Assembly: GCA_024509875.1 (NCBI GenBank)
Contig: JAMPIV010019075.1
Span: 124,001 to 188,000, forward strand
Origin: Oreohelix idahoensis
Taxonomy: Eukaryota; Mollusca; Gastropoda; Stylommatophora; Oreohelicidae
DNA length: 64,000 nt
Direction of reading: 5' to 3'
This document shows positions 44,787 through 55,556 of the stretch, piece after piece. The notes below the pieces were generated by a model. The model ran no database searches. It was not told where the DNA came from and saw only the letters and a list, made by a program, of their open reading frames with translations. A program made the position numbers and the translations under genes. Numbering within the stretch: position 1 is the first letter of the stretch; each line of letters begins with the position of its first letter.

Positions 44787-47700
44787 CATTCTTTCGCGAT
44801 ATTCTTATAAGTTATTTCCTGCAACTTTTTATTTTTTTATTTTTTATTTATTTTCGCTGTTATAACTGTATATTTGCATTCAATTACCCAAAGCTGGCAG
44901 CATGAATAAAGCCAGGAATGAAGCTGAAAGTCGCTACCAGGGTGGAGTGGGTTCAATTTTCAGCGTAGGCTGGAAAATGCAAGAAGCTAACCTTGGGAAT
45001 CAAGACCCAAGTGGGCCCGTCTCCCTTAGAATGCAAGGGGGTAAGAATCCCATTACACGCCCATTGAGGCATATTGGGAATATGGTGTTAGGCACATATT
45101 TTCTTGATCATCGGCACACTAGGGGTGATGTGGTCAGCATCATGCCGGCCGCCTTAATCTTCCTAGAGTTGCTCTGGTACCCAATTCATGAGGCTGGGTC
45201 GACCCCGGAGCCGTTTGCGGTCTAAAAATTTCCACCTCATCAGGGGATCAAACCATGGACCACCGAGCTAGGAAGCCATTGCATCCATTAGAGTGTAAAG
45301 GAGGTAAAAGTGCCGAAACCCTTGTCCGACGGGGGGAACCATTTCTGATGATCAGAGTGCCCCATGTTGTAACGCAGTGAATGGGAGTTTGTATCATGTA
45401 TGATCAACCTATTGCAAGTTGTATATATCATGTCCACCAACTGATATCCTGGCATATTCTCAATGGATCTAAAGTTTTCATTGTACAAAGAAAAACAGAT
45501 CAAATGACAGTACATTGCTTGCCGCCTACCATTTTGTTTTATGTGCGGGAAATTTCCTTTTTTCTTGCCAGTTTTTTTGTAATTACTTACTTGTTGCTGT
45601 TTTATGCTAACAAATGTTCTTTATAATTATCAGATTCTTGCCATCTGTGCTTAAATTATATATATATATTGTCTATAGAAATGTCGATCATCATCATCAT
45701 CTTCATCATCATTATCACCAATACCATCATCTTCATCACCATCACCATCATCATCATCTTCATCATCACTATCACCAATACCATCATCTTCATCACCATC
45801 ATCATCATCTTCATCATCACTATCACCAATACCATCATCTTCATCACCATCACCATGATCATGATCATCATCTTCATCATCATTATCACCAATATCATCA
45901 TCTTCATCACCATGACCATCATCATCATCTTCATCATCACTATCACCAATACCATCATCTTCATCACCATCACCATGATCATCATCATCATCTTCATCAT
46001 CATTTTTACCAATACCATCATCTTCATCACCATCACCATAATCATCACCATAATCATCATCATAATCATCATCATTTTCTCTCCCATTATGGGGCATGGA
46101 GGGACCACTCCGGTTGGTCTACCTTGAAAGAAGCAGACGTCAAACATTCTCATGCTATTTCAGCAGTGGTTTATGTAACAATATATTCTATGTGAAAAGG
46201 TTGCTAGCCTCATGCCCAACCTCATATTAGTCGCCTTGTACGACATGCTTGAGATAGCAGTAGTCCCATTATTTCATTGTCTCATCAGAAACCCAGGGAA
46301 TCTACACATTGATGAAGCGTCATAAGTATATTGCTACAAGCTTGAAGTAGTTACCCTGGAACATTATGGGTTTTGTCCAGTCTAGAAATTCAGGTCTTGT
46401 TAGCAACTCCCTCACGTGTTCTTTGTTTGGTGAGAACACACAAGTATGGCGGAGTTTATTGAAGAAGTCAGCACACTAAATGTTTGACGGAAAGAAAACA
46501 TAATAGGTATTAACGAATTAACAAATTAGCCTACAGTACATATGTTGTCGTACTGGTCTTTCACAGTCTTGGACATGTACATGCACAGTGAGTGAGTGGA
46601 TTGATGTCTTTGGGGGGCTGAGGAAATTAAATGCCAGCGTTGTGTGTAAATATGTCAGCATCAGTGTAATTATATGATGATACAGGATACTGAAGCTCCA
46701 TATTGAACTACATGATGCGTCGTCCGCACTGCCGTTAAATGCGAATGATTTTCCTATATGGTATGTTGTATTTCGTTTGATCATATCAGTACATCTCAGT
46801 GTGTTTTATGGAGAATAATGATTCTTATGTGTATGTATGTATGTATGTTTCCAAGATGGCGGCGTGGTAGGCCGCACTTTTGTGTTGTGCATTTCATGTC
46901 GTCGTTTTGGAGTCTGCATCTGTGGTAACAGCCCTCATTAACGCTGTATGAGTTTGTGGTGTGTTTGGCTCATGTTCTGGATTATGTTGCTAAGTGTTTT
47001 AAATGTGAAAACATCAAGTTTGCCTGTCATGCGAGTTCGCTGTTTGTGTTGGAACCAAGTATCCAAGATGGCGGTTTTGTGATTTGTCAACCGGACTGCG
47101 TTTCAAAACATCACAAATTTAATGAAGGCTATTGTTACTGCTGTTATCAAATTTTGAGAGGCCATATTAATATCGCAAGTTGAAGCAATGCCTTATTATA
47201 ATCATACATGCCCAGTGAGGTAGCCATGTATTGGTTCAACTTCAAGTTATTCGATCTATGACAAAAGAAACATGTCAAGCCAGCTCGACCTGACGGTTAG
47301 CGTTGAGGCTCCCCACGGTAGTAAATGGATATTCTTGACACCTATTCTAGCAACACCCGAAGAGATTGTTACATGGACTAGGGATATTTGTGATAGATAG
47401 GGACAAAAAGGTCTTTGAAACTGAACTTTTCATTAACAAAAAATATATATTCATTTGTGAAGCCACTGGAAAGAAACAATGTTTTCGTTAGCAATGGCTA
47501 ACTGGATACTGTCACCCCTCTTGCCGATTGTATCCTGGGCGGAGTTTAGCACACTTACGGACTCTAAATGATTATCCGATATGATATGTTGTTTTTATAC
47601 TATATCAAGTACATGTTAATGTATTTTTTTGCATAATAAAGATTCTGATTATGTAATTATGTATTATGAATGTATGTATGTAATTATGTATTATGAATGT

Positions 47701-47895
47701 ATGTATGTATGTATGTATGTATGTATGTATGTATGTATGTATGTATGTATGTATGTATGTATGTATGTATGTATGTATGTATGTATGTATGTATGTATGT
47801 ATGTATGTATGTATGTATGTATGTATGTATGTATGTATGTATGTATGTATGTATGTATGTATGTATGTATGTATGTATGTATGTATGTATGTATG

Positions 47896-47928
<33 letters not shown>

Positions 47929-50900
47929 GTATGTATGTATGTATGTATGTATGTATGTATGTATGTATGTATGTATGTATGTATGTATGTATGTATGTAT
48001 GTATGTATGTATGTATGTATGTATGTATGTATGTATGTATGTATGTATGTATGTATGTATGTATGTATGGGTTATGGGTGTATATATGTATGTATATACG
48101 TGTGTGTTTGAATGTGTGTACGTATGTGCTATGTAAATGGGTATTATGTATGCATGTATGTATGTATGTATGTAACTACGTATGAATTATGTATATTTGT
48201 ATGTATGTACCTATGTGTGCGCGTGTGTCCGTCTGTACGTACGTATTATGTATGTAGCTAGCCAAGTTGGTGGCATGGTACACACCACTTCTGTGCTGTG
48301 ATTCTCAATTCGACTTACTGGATACTACCTCCGTCGTTACAACCGTCGAAAACGTTTGTTATGGATTTACAACGTGCTGGACTCGTTTTGAAGTTAAAAT
48401 TTCTAAAGAAGGCCTTGTAATACATGTACAAGCCATTCGCACAAACAACACCAAAAGTCTTCCATACCAAACCGTGTTTCATTTTGTTTTATTTAAAATT
48501 AATTCTTTTATCCATCATAAATAACTACCTGATAATCAAACGTGCTACGGTTATAGCAGTTTAGCAAACCTGAGATAAACGATTAATGAGAACACATGAG
48601 AATAATCTATTTGTATGCAACTTGGACATTTGAACGTCCAGTAGCACAGTGGTAAGAGGGTATTCTTCTCGAAGTTAAGTTGAAGAAAAGGTAAAGTTAG
48701 TCCAGTAGCTTAGACTGCTAGGGGAGTGTAATGTTAGAAAATTCACCATACTAGGTCTAGCATCGAGAGGTACCAGCGCACTTACCACTCTGTCAGTCGG
48801 ACGCTCGAGTTTAAGTTACCACGTTGTAAACCGTGTAACGTCATGCTTCAGCTCACACAGCAGTAAATCGGTATCTGATCTGCTCTTGAGTAAAGCATGG
48901 CAACAGTACCTTTGATGGGAACCGGTCACATTACCTCATAAAGTAAATAAATATTAGACAAACCTAAAGGTATGTTTTCAGGCACTCGTAAGAAATAAAG
49001 AAGTAGAAAACTAGACAACAGAAAAACAACAGACGTGAGTTGGTAATGTGATGTCCTTCATACTTCATTACCCTGTGGCAGTATCTGCCCTTTGACCGCC
49101 TTTAGGTTTTACTTGAACATATGAGATGGCAAGCAATCTAAAAGCAGACCTCAATACAGACACAGTGATAGTTGGTTGTACGAAATGTAAAGTTATGGAG
49201 AGTTGAAAATAGCAAGTCTCTTAGAAAATGTAGTCATTCCCCTATGCTCCAATGGATGCATGGGCTGTAGATACAGGCATACAGAGGCAGACAAGGAAAG
49301 AATAGGAATACTGCACCCTCAGGCATGTCGTACAAGACGACTAACATGAGGTTGTGTATGGGGCTGGCAACCTTATCATGTGAAACGTGATGCTAGGGCG
49401 AATACCGGTACAGGATCACGTGAATATTTGTTGCAGGCTTCCTGCCATGGGACCAGCTGCAGTGGTGGCTCAATGCTCTGTAGGGAGCGCAAAGGAAAGT
49501 GATGAAGAAGATGATAATACAGAGAGAGAGAGAGAGTGGAGGAGGATGGAATGAGATAGAGATGGATATTTATTTTTATTTATGCTGCTACAAACCTTAC
49601 ACTTCGAAGGATTTGCTAGGCCTTCGCCTACAGCCAGAATATCAGGCCAGCCTAAAGTGATTAGTGACTGTCCTTGCCACGTTCCCTTGAGTTTAGACCG
49701 TATAACTTCGTATATCTATATGTAGATAAACATGCTTGCTTTGGTTAGAGGAAAAATAGGTCAAACTATATATATCTTGAATACAGATAAGAAAATAAAC
49801 CTGTCAAAGTTAACTGAAGTAATTCGGTTACGAGAGGAACAGTGACAAATTTCACTTTACAAAACAAACCCCGTAATAAAGATTTGACACTTCCAGAAGT
49901 CGTTAAATTAAACATGATAATTTTGTTTGTTTGTTAATAAAGCAAACATGCCCAGCAAGTCTTAAATAATGTAATAACGTAAAATATCACGATGAGAGAA
50001 TAATAATAATAATAACCATCATCGTCGTCATTATCACCATTTTCCTTAGCACTCCGCACGGACCTTGGGACCACCACTTCAGTCGGTCCCCTTGTAGGAA
50101 GTCTGCACAAGGAAGGCACATGCTTCTGTAGCGGGGGTTTCTTGGCAATTTTTTTTTACATGATGAGGTTACGAGCGCCATGCACAACTTCATATTAATC
50201 GCCTTGTACGACATGCTTGAGAGTACAGTAAGCCAATTCTTTATTTGTGTCTTCAGAGACCTTATGGAACTACACGGGGCAATGTCTGCATCTTTGATCA
50301 TGTTTAATTATTTCCTTTGTTTCTTTGATCATGTTTAATTGTTTCCTTTGTTTCTTTGATCATGTTTAATTGTTTCATTTGTTTCTTTGATCATGTTTAA
50401 TTGTTTCATTTGCTTCTTTGATCATGTTTAATTGTTTCCTTTGTTTCTTTGATCATGTTTAATTGTTTCCATTGCTTCTTTGATCATGTTTAATTGTTTC
50501 CTTTGTTTCTTTGATCATGTTTAATTGTTTCCATTGCTTCTTTGATCATGTTTAATTGTTTCCTTTGTTTCTTTGATCATGTTTAATTGTTTCCTTTGTT
50601 TCTTTGATCATGTTTAATTGTTTCATTTGCTTCTTTGATCATGTTTAATTGTTTCCTTTGTTTCTTTGATCATGTTTAATTGTTTCCTTTGTTTCTTTGA
50701 TCATGTTTAATTGTTTCCTTTGTTTCTTTGATCATGTTTAATTGTTTCCTTTGTTTCTTTGATCATGTTTAATTGTTTCATTTGCTTCTTTGATCATGTT
50801 TAATTGTTTCCTTTGTTTCTTTGATCATGTTTAATTGTTTCATTTGCTTCTTTGATCATGTTTAATTGTTTCCTTTGTTTCTTTGATCATGTTTAATTGT

Positions 50901-51625
50901 TTCCTTTGTTTCTTTGATCATGTTTAATTGTTTCATTTGCTTCTTTGATCATGTTTAATTGTTTCCTTTGTTTCTTTGATCATGTTTAATTGTTTCCTTT
51001 GTTTCTTTGATCATGTTTAATTGTTTTCTTTGCACAAACATGGTACTACCAGCAGTTGTTCAAACATTCGTTATTTCTCAGCAAAATCCTATAATCACGC
51101 CTACTAAATTAGTACGTTACAGGCGTGAATAAAAGGGGGAAAAAGGAAGACACAGGAACAGGAGGACCGGAAGAACTATGCAAGAAAGGTAAAGGTCAAA
51201 GATTCCGTTACATGCTCATTGAGACATATTTGTAAAATGGTGTTAGGCCCATATTTTCTTGACCATCGGCACACTATTGGTGATGTGGTCAGCATCACGC
51301 AGGCCGCCTTTAACCTTTCCATGGTTGCTCTGGTATTTACGTAATTCATGAGGCTGGGTCGACCTCGGAGCCATTTGCGGTCTAAAAATTCCCACCTCAA
51401 CTGGGGATCGAACCATGGAGCTAAGAAGCCAGTGCACTAACCACTGCGCTCGCGGCCTCTCGATTATGCAAGAAGACCAGAAGAAAAAGTGGAGAAGGCG
51501 ATGATTGATGATGAAGAAGAACATTCCTGAAATCTACTAACCTTGTAACTGTGTGGCAGGTACTTGCCTATCCACTCAAATAAAATTGGTAACTCTTCCT
51601 CTGTCACTTCATGCAAGGGTTCCAT
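38296..51625 (-). CDS. GLYAT/FR47-like N-acyltransferase, five exons, 249 aa
   Basis: Predicted exons on the minus strand: 51625-51542, 46475-46355, 44539-44422, 42258-42109 and 38572-38296. The lengths 84+121+118+150+277 give 750 nt, 249 codons plus stop. All junctions are GT-AG and the phases agree (0, 1, 2, 2). The N-terminus MEPLHEVTEEELPILFEWIG and the middle section resemble the N-terminal half of glycine N-acyltransferase-like proteins. The C-terminal GNAT fold has FPSVGVFDRDGNCV, the acyl-CoA motif RSRGIA (residues about 184-189) and AMHERLGFKTLCKLDW. Such enzymes move an acyl group from acyl-CoA to an amine; the substrate here is unknown. The length is close to the usual 250-290 residues. 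The start is the first ATG before the conserved LHEV segment. An extra short exon in the 5-kb first intron cannot be excluded. Confidence 0.8.
39005..39092 (-). mobile_element. Fragment of the ATG-tailed SINE-like family
   Basis: In intron 4 of the acyltransferase gene. The reverse complement contains gactactgctactgaggcat and gtcgtaagcggcaagtaat, matching the 5' part of the copies at 43889, 50013 and 55557. Confidence 0.55.
40620..40840 (-). mobile_element. Fragment of the ATG-tailed SINE-like family
   Basis: The reverse complement reads cccgtgttgttctacagag, ataataggactactggtccc and cttacggcatgcc, the family's 5' end. The rest is diverged or another repeat with its own palindromic pieces (ccaatgaaaaatcaa twice, inverted). 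Confidence 0.5.
40916..41260 (-). mobile_element. Non-LTR retrotransposon 3' fragment
   Basis: The minus strand encodes FRHVIRRRKLGYIM, TGKIEGKRESGRQ, LDSLTSWHGKKSTAELI and LWRVMI, the characteristic C-terminus of endonuclease-reverse transcriptase elements. It is 5'-truncated and lies in intron 4 in the same orientation as the acyltransferase gene. Confidence 0.7.
42109..42258 (-). CDS. Acyltransferase exon 4
   Basis: Acceptor ccttcctggcag and donor GACAG/GTTGGT. It reads VPDGFEIRPLDPDLHSEYV, then TWPHRRPNTKQYV and IIRTFPSVGVFD, the conserved segment before the GNAT core. Confidence 0.8.
43330..43570 (-). mobile_element. Non-LTR pol C-terminal fragment
   Basis: The minus strand reads LRTDNCRLLGHLCPLRYIK, then CLCGTGIQTPEHILHKCPAQ. 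This is the Cys-x-Cys and EHIL-x2-C pattern at the end of the pol protein of Jockey/I-like elements. Stops follow. It lies in intron 3. Confidence 0.65.
43889..44140 (+). mobile_element. ATG-tailed SINE-like element, copy 1
   Basis: Member of a family of about 250-280 bp. Shared landmarks: gtagttcccggg-like start, gcatgtcgtacaaggcgact, ggggctggcaatctcatcat, a caggcttcc segment, ggccagctacagtggtg and a (GATGAT) tail. No clear tRNA boxes. It is unclassified, and could be a SINE or a short DNA element. Confidence 0.65.
44218..44355. repeat. 16-bp minisatellite, about 8 copies
   Basis: Unit cacatatgtaattatg in direct tandem, in the intron just downstream (gene direction) of acyltransferase exon 3. 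Confidence 0.9.
44422..44539 (-). CDS. Acyltransferase exon 3
   Basis: Acceptor cttgtgtag and donor TTAAG/GTAGAA. With the leftover base from exon 2 it reads GVCHENADVVVEVSNATG and ends FMAAFPGDIPLR across the next junction. Confidence 0.75.
44985..45295 (-). mobile_element. tRNA-derived SINE, second family, copy 1
   Basis: The reverse complement contains atggtttgatcccctgatga (B-box region) and the body found again at 51187-51464: accgcaaacggctcc, gaccacatcacc and gtgccgatgatcaagaa. The flanks aagggggtaag and aaaggaggtaa may be an eroded target duplication. It lies in intron 2. Confidence 0.7.
45684..46076. repeat. Trinucleotide (ATC/GAT)n array
   Basis: About 390 bp of imperfect atc/acc triplets with a regular sub-pattern (tcaccaataccatcatcttc recurs). 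It directly abuts the tail of the SINE-like copy at 46077-46320, so it is best read as that element's expanded (GAT)n tail. His-, Ile- and Asp-rich open frames across it are artefacts. Confidence 0.85.
46077..46320 (-). mobile_element. ATG-tailed SINE-like element, copy 2
   Basis: The reverse complement carries gcatgtcgtacaaggcgact, aatatgaggttgggcatgag, gctagcaacc and ggggcatggagggacc-like landmarks. Its 3' tail runs into the triplet array at 45684-46076. Its 5' end is about 35 bp from acyltransferase exon 2. Confidence 0.65.
46355..46475 (-). CDS. Acyltransferase exon 2
   Basis: Acceptor atttag before TGTGCTGACTTC and donor CAGG/GTAACT. It encodes CADFFNKLRHTCVFSPNK to EFLDWTKPIMFQ (40 codons plus one base). 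Confidence 0.75.
46725..48530 (+). repeat. Head-to-tail retroposon-like units with (TATG)n tails
   Basis: Three partial units in line. The end of unit one (46725-46845: tatggtatgttgta, aataatgattct, then tatgtatg) matches the end of unit two (47560-47690: gatatgatatgttgt, aataaagattct, then the long tetranucleotide run). Unit two starts at 46849 with ccaagatggcggcgtgg and cacttttgtgttgtg. Unit three starts at about 48262 with the related ccaagttggtggcatgg and cacttctgtgctgtg. Unit two's body is about 0.8 kb and includes a Cys-rich frame (46956-47183) that I cannot assign. Unclassified. Confidence 0.55.
47690..48069. repeat. (TATG)n microsatellite
   Basis: About 380 bp of nearly pure tetranucleotide repeat with one interruption near 47925 (gtaaatg). 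Degenerate continuations reach about 48250. Apparent Cys-Met-Tyr-Val frames are artefacts. Confidence 0.95.
49270..49518 (+). mobile_element. ATG-tailed SINE-like element, copy 3
   Basis: Contains ctcaggcatgtcgtacaaga, ggggctggcaaccttatcat, caggcttcctgccatggga, ccagctgcagtggtgg and a degraded tail atgaagaagatgataat. It lies in intron 1. Confidence 0.7.
50013..50285 (-). mobile_element. ATG-tailed SINE-like element, copy 4
   Basis: The reverse complement begins ccccgtgtagttccataagg and contains gcatgtcgtacaaggcgatt, a poly-A interruption, ctacaaggggaccgactgaa and a GAT-rich tail. It lies next to the 31-bp minisatellite. Confidence 0.7.
50291..51032. repeat. 31-bp minisatellite, about 24 copies
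   Basis: Unit: tttgatcatgtttaattgtt plus an 11-bp variable part, either tcctttgtttc, tcatttgcttc or tccattgcttc. The variants alternate in blocks that suggest amplification of two-unit and larger segments. It lies in intron 1 of the acyltransferase gene. Confidence 0.95.
51187..51464 (-). mobile_element. tRNA-derived SINE, second family, copy 2
   Basis: The reverse complement begins with a tRNA-like head: A-box-like agtggttagtgcactgg and B box ggttcgatccc. A body shared with 44985-45295 follows, ending in a short ctttacctttctt-like tail. A perfect 10-bp duplication tatgcaagaa flanks it (51177-51186 and 51465-51474). It lies in intron 1, only 77 bp from exon 1. Confidence 0.85.
51542..51625 (-). 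CDS. Acyltransferase exon 1
   Basis: Codes for residues 1-28 (ATG at 51623-51625) and ends with a strong donor AAG/GTTAGT. The residues EEELPILFEW and KYLPHSYK fit the conserved N-terminal helix of the family. Confidence 0.7.
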
Positions 51626-51749
51626 TCTTAAAATTGATAGCTGTTTAAAAGACAGTTTGAGGCAGTGTTTATTGTAAAATAAGCCAGGGTTGATTACCAA
51701 AATAATCAGTACAGTAATACCGCTCAGGATACGTTCATGGACATGGAGC

Positions 51750-51960
51750 GCTAAACGAAACAGTTCCACATTAGTGATCTTGTCAGACCACTTCAATCCT
51801 TCTATTCAGTGCAAGCACCCATTAATGAAAGTCTTTATATTTTTGGTTGTTATTTTTCCTTGTCCTCCATGTTTCAGAGCCATACAATAAGACTGACTTG
51901 ACATTTAAATTGAAGATTCTGATTCTTGTGTTGGACTGGATCTCTTTAGATCTCCAAATA
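51750..51960 (-). mobile_element. Non-LTR reverse transcriptase fragment
   Basis: The minus strand reads SKEIQSNTRIRIFNLNVKSV and LLYGSETWRTRKNN, the thumb/connection segment of CR1/RTE-like reverse transcriptases. It lies just upstream of the acyltransferase start, possibly in its promoter region. Confidence 0.7.
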
Positions 51961-52155
51961 TTTACGGGGTCATTATAACATAAATGTGGAGATGCAATCC
52001 TAATAGGTTATTTTTAACCTAAGATTTATACAGTGCTTTATATTATATGGTGTATAAACAGTCTGAACGTACAATGTAGAATACTGAGCAGATTCATAGA
52101 AAGAAGTCAGAAGACTGGCGAGTGTAACAGAATGAACGGTATGAGCCAGTCTTTT

Positions 52156-52278
<123 letters not shown>

Positions 52279-53029
52279 CATTAATTATAAGAGGGCATTC
52301 GTTGGATTACTCCAACTGGGGGCTTGACGGGCCAGAATCATTGCATAACCCCTTCACAAAAGGCGACGGACCAGAATAAGTTAACAAATTTGCTCTGCCC
52401 TTATGCAGCGTTTGTTCTTGACTTCTGGGAATATCTTGTGAAGGCACCCCTACGGTAGAAGCGCCATTCATCTTCTATCTACATCTTTGCCAAGAGTAAT
52501 CTTGCGCGAAGATAGATACCTTGGACGACCTACTTTTAGCTACGCTTGCGTTGTGACCATTAGTAGACTACTACTGCAAAGCAAGGGAAGGCAATCCCGT
52601 GACATACGTGTTCTAAACAACTGATGTACAGGTATTTGTTATCATCATGAAATGTGTAACGCAAACTGCCAGGTCTGTCTCTTCGTTTTTTTCAGCAAAC
52701 ATAACTGGAGTCTTCAAGGGCAAAGACTCTGATAGAAGCACTGCTGAAGGATGTCTCTCACAGATTTAACACAGTTTAGAACGATTGGGCATTTGTTACA
52801 ATTGTAAATGCATACAAAAATTTACTTTTATAGTATAGGCCTAATCTAAGTCATTTTCAATCTGCGAGGGAAAAGCCGGACAAAATCAACTTTTGAAAAA
52901 ATCCCCCTGGACGTTCAATCTTAATTTGAAAATGAATCCGGAGAAAAGAGGACAGATGGTCACCGTAAATTAGTGGAGCAAGCCAACAAGAAAAGCCGTG
53001 AATTTGAATACGGCATTAACACTCAGAAA
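52279..53029. other. No gene recognised
   Basis: Unique-looking sequence with no supported coding region or repeat. Confidence 0.35.
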
Positions 53030-53580
53030 AGAAAAAAAAAACTATGATAATTAGCAAAACAAACGAGAAACCAACATTAATAGTAATAATCAGCGGAAAT
53101 ATCCCGGGAACACACGAAACATTTCAAGTATATTGGAAGCATTAAAAAAAAGAGGATGGCAGATATGAACAAGAAGTCGAGAAGAGAAGAGGTTACATTC
53201 AATAGTCCGATATAGATACGCTGTATCACATCCAAATAAATATCAAATTATAAATGAGTTATCAAATGTTGTATATACTTTTCATTATTATGTGACGAAC
53301 AATCATGGGCTGGAAGAAAGAATTCTGGCACTCGAAATATAAATGTACAGAAAAAAATGGGGCGCATCTCATTGAAAAAGAAGGGGAAGGGGGGAATCAA
53401 GTAGTCCTTAAAAATAAGCAAATGAAATATTTTGAACATATAACGAGACACAAAACATTGTTAAAAAAACGTAACAAAGAAAAGTTGAAGATAAAAGGAC
53501 AAGGCGCTATAAATGTGAAGATAACATCAAGAGATTGACAAGAAAGAGTCGTCGATTATCAGAATGTACCATCAAGAGAT
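53030..53580 (+). mobile_element. Degenerate RTE-type fragment
   Basis: The plus strand reads TMIISKTNEKPTL, then in other frames MYRKMGRISL-like, KQMKYFEHITRHKTLLK and GARNVKITSRD-like segments. These match the element at 1634-2329 in the same order (TMIISKTDDKPTL, MWIYRKMGRIS, RQLKYFGHIKRHNTLQK). Many frameshifts show it is an old copy. Confidence 0.7.
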
Positions 53581-54074
53581 AGAATTCTTCAGAAATTCTC
53601 TATTCGATGCGGAAATGGTAACTGATCTGGTCTGGTCTGAGTATGATAGTGATGACGATGGATGATGATTCAAACTAAAGAGCTCCAGTTACTTAAATTT
53701 CTTATTTTTAAAAATGTAAAGAGATAAAAAAGAGCTGTATAAATAAAACATATTTTTTAAATAGGCCACTGGAATATCTCTAACGGCTAATATTAGTTTT
53801 TTTGTTTCTGCAATGCAAAATAGATTTTGTTCACGATCCGAGCAATTAAGAATTCACAAGACAAGTAAAGTCTATCAGATATTTCCACCACGGTAGCTAA
53901 CAAACACAATAAGCCTATCATTGAGTAAACAAAGACTAATGAAGATGGAAAATATTGATATTGATGTTGATAATAATGACGATAATAATGATGTTAGCCG
54001 TCACAATGATCGATTTGTTGTATTACCTGGTCTAACACGAGCTACCCTTTCCTTGCCAACTGAGATGGGCGAGT

Positions 54075-54296
54075 TTAACGTCTGAACTCTAGACTCCCTA
54101 TGACGGAGTTAACAACTGCTGGAATGCGATGACGCGTTATGTAATTTAGTGCTGTAAGGCATGTACACTTGGGTTGAGGATTCTCATCATTGTAAAACAT
54201 GGCAACTTCCAGGTAGAACAACGGGTTACAAATTATTGATAGAAGAAAGATGACAGTGGCGAGTAACAAGATGGGAATATTATGACAAAGCCACAT
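54075..54296 (-). other. Unassigned open frame with a membrane-like segment
   Basis: About 73 codons. A hydrophobic stretch (IPILLLATVIFLLSIICNP) is followed by a polar part (YNDENPQPKCTCLTALNY). The composition is more protein-like than the surrounding spacer frames, so it could be an exon, but there is no recognised family, paralogue or confirmed splice site. Confidence 0.2.
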
Positions 54297-55556
54297 GGAT
54301 TCTTAATCCCTAGTTTGCTTTCCGTTTTGTTTTAAGTACCCCAAGCAATTACTGTGTTTCCAAAAGCTACATGCCGAAGAAGCTTCTTAACGTTTAGAGA
54401 CTACTGACATTACCAAAGCCATTATAGGTTATCTGCAATACAAATTTGGACGACTGCCTGCATAAGAAGCAATACAATTCAGCAAATTGTATCTGCAAAT
54501 AAACTGATTAATATTATTGACGATTAACCTCACAAGAAGCGACTAAAAATCATTCAATATTGTCTTAGCAAGAGTGGCTAAATTCATTTACGATTATCTC
54601 TATAAGAAGTGACTAGTTATTTCAGATTATCTCAATAAGATGTGACTAAAGTCGTTTCTTCTTCTTCTTCTTCATTCACCCTCAGACGTCAACTTAAACT
54701 TTCAAAGAAAGCAGTGGTCAGCTTGAGGCTGTTGATATCTCCGTATAGTTTTTCCAGGAATGGTCCTGGTGATGGCCACATGTGCTTCACTGTTGCTCAT
54801 ATGTTGGGTATCTTTGAAGCAGGTGTTTAGCAGTCATGTTATCGGTGCGACAGTTACACTCATCAGTAATTTCTAAAGTCGTTTGAGAGTATCTCTGTTA
54901 GAAGTGACTAAAATCATTTATCTCCAAAAGTCGTGATTTAAGCTCTAATATAACAGTTTGTGTTACTGTATTGGTTTGGTTACACGTTGCCACGTTTTTT
55001 AAGACTATATCTGTTACAAAGAATATCTCTAATAAACATAATGTTCGTGCGACATTGATAGCAGAAGTAGTTTCAGCTTTAGTTGCAAATTCAACTTATG
55101 CTGTCAATGGTTGTGAACTGACACAATTTCTTTCTTCTGAAACATGTGTTGCTCAGTCAAGGTTTCTTACAATTATCAGTTTTATGGTCTAATATATTAC
55201 TCTGGATTACCACCTGGGACTTACATCAGATCTGCTGTTTGATGGTTGCGCTGGCAGATGATGGTTAGACTGCAGTGTAACGAGATAGACCAAATATCAT
55301 ATTCTCTGTCTGGTCATGGTAGTTTATGTTGGATGTTGTTTCAGCTTACGCCCTAATGTCCTTCTTTCTTACGTCAAGTTTCATAAATAGTTGAATGCCC
55401 AGTTCTGTCCGTATTTTGAGGGCTTCCTCCATTCGTCTCACTCTAACGCTCTTCTTGAACATTATTTATAAGGTAATATTGTGAATTGTATATTATTGTC
55501 AAATCTTCTCTTTGTGTTCTCTTCTGCTCTTCTGTATGTGTAATTAGGCAGTTCCA

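Noticed and set aside
45614..46195. His-, Ile-, Met- and Asp-rich frames on both strands.
   Set aside because: Produced by the triplet (ATC)n array, open in all frames.
46956..47183. Cys-rich 75-codon frame resembling a zinc finger.
   Set aside because: Cys spacing fits no known finger, and it lies inside a repeated retroposon-like unit. Mentioned there but not called a gene.
47629..48185. Long open frames with Cys-Met-Tyr-Val repeats.
   Set aside because: Pure consequence of the (TATG)n repeat; the tetranucleotide cycles through all frames without stops.
50291..51032. CRISPR-like regularly spaced repeat.
   Set aside because: The units are contiguous with no unique spacers, and the setting is a eukaryotic intron.
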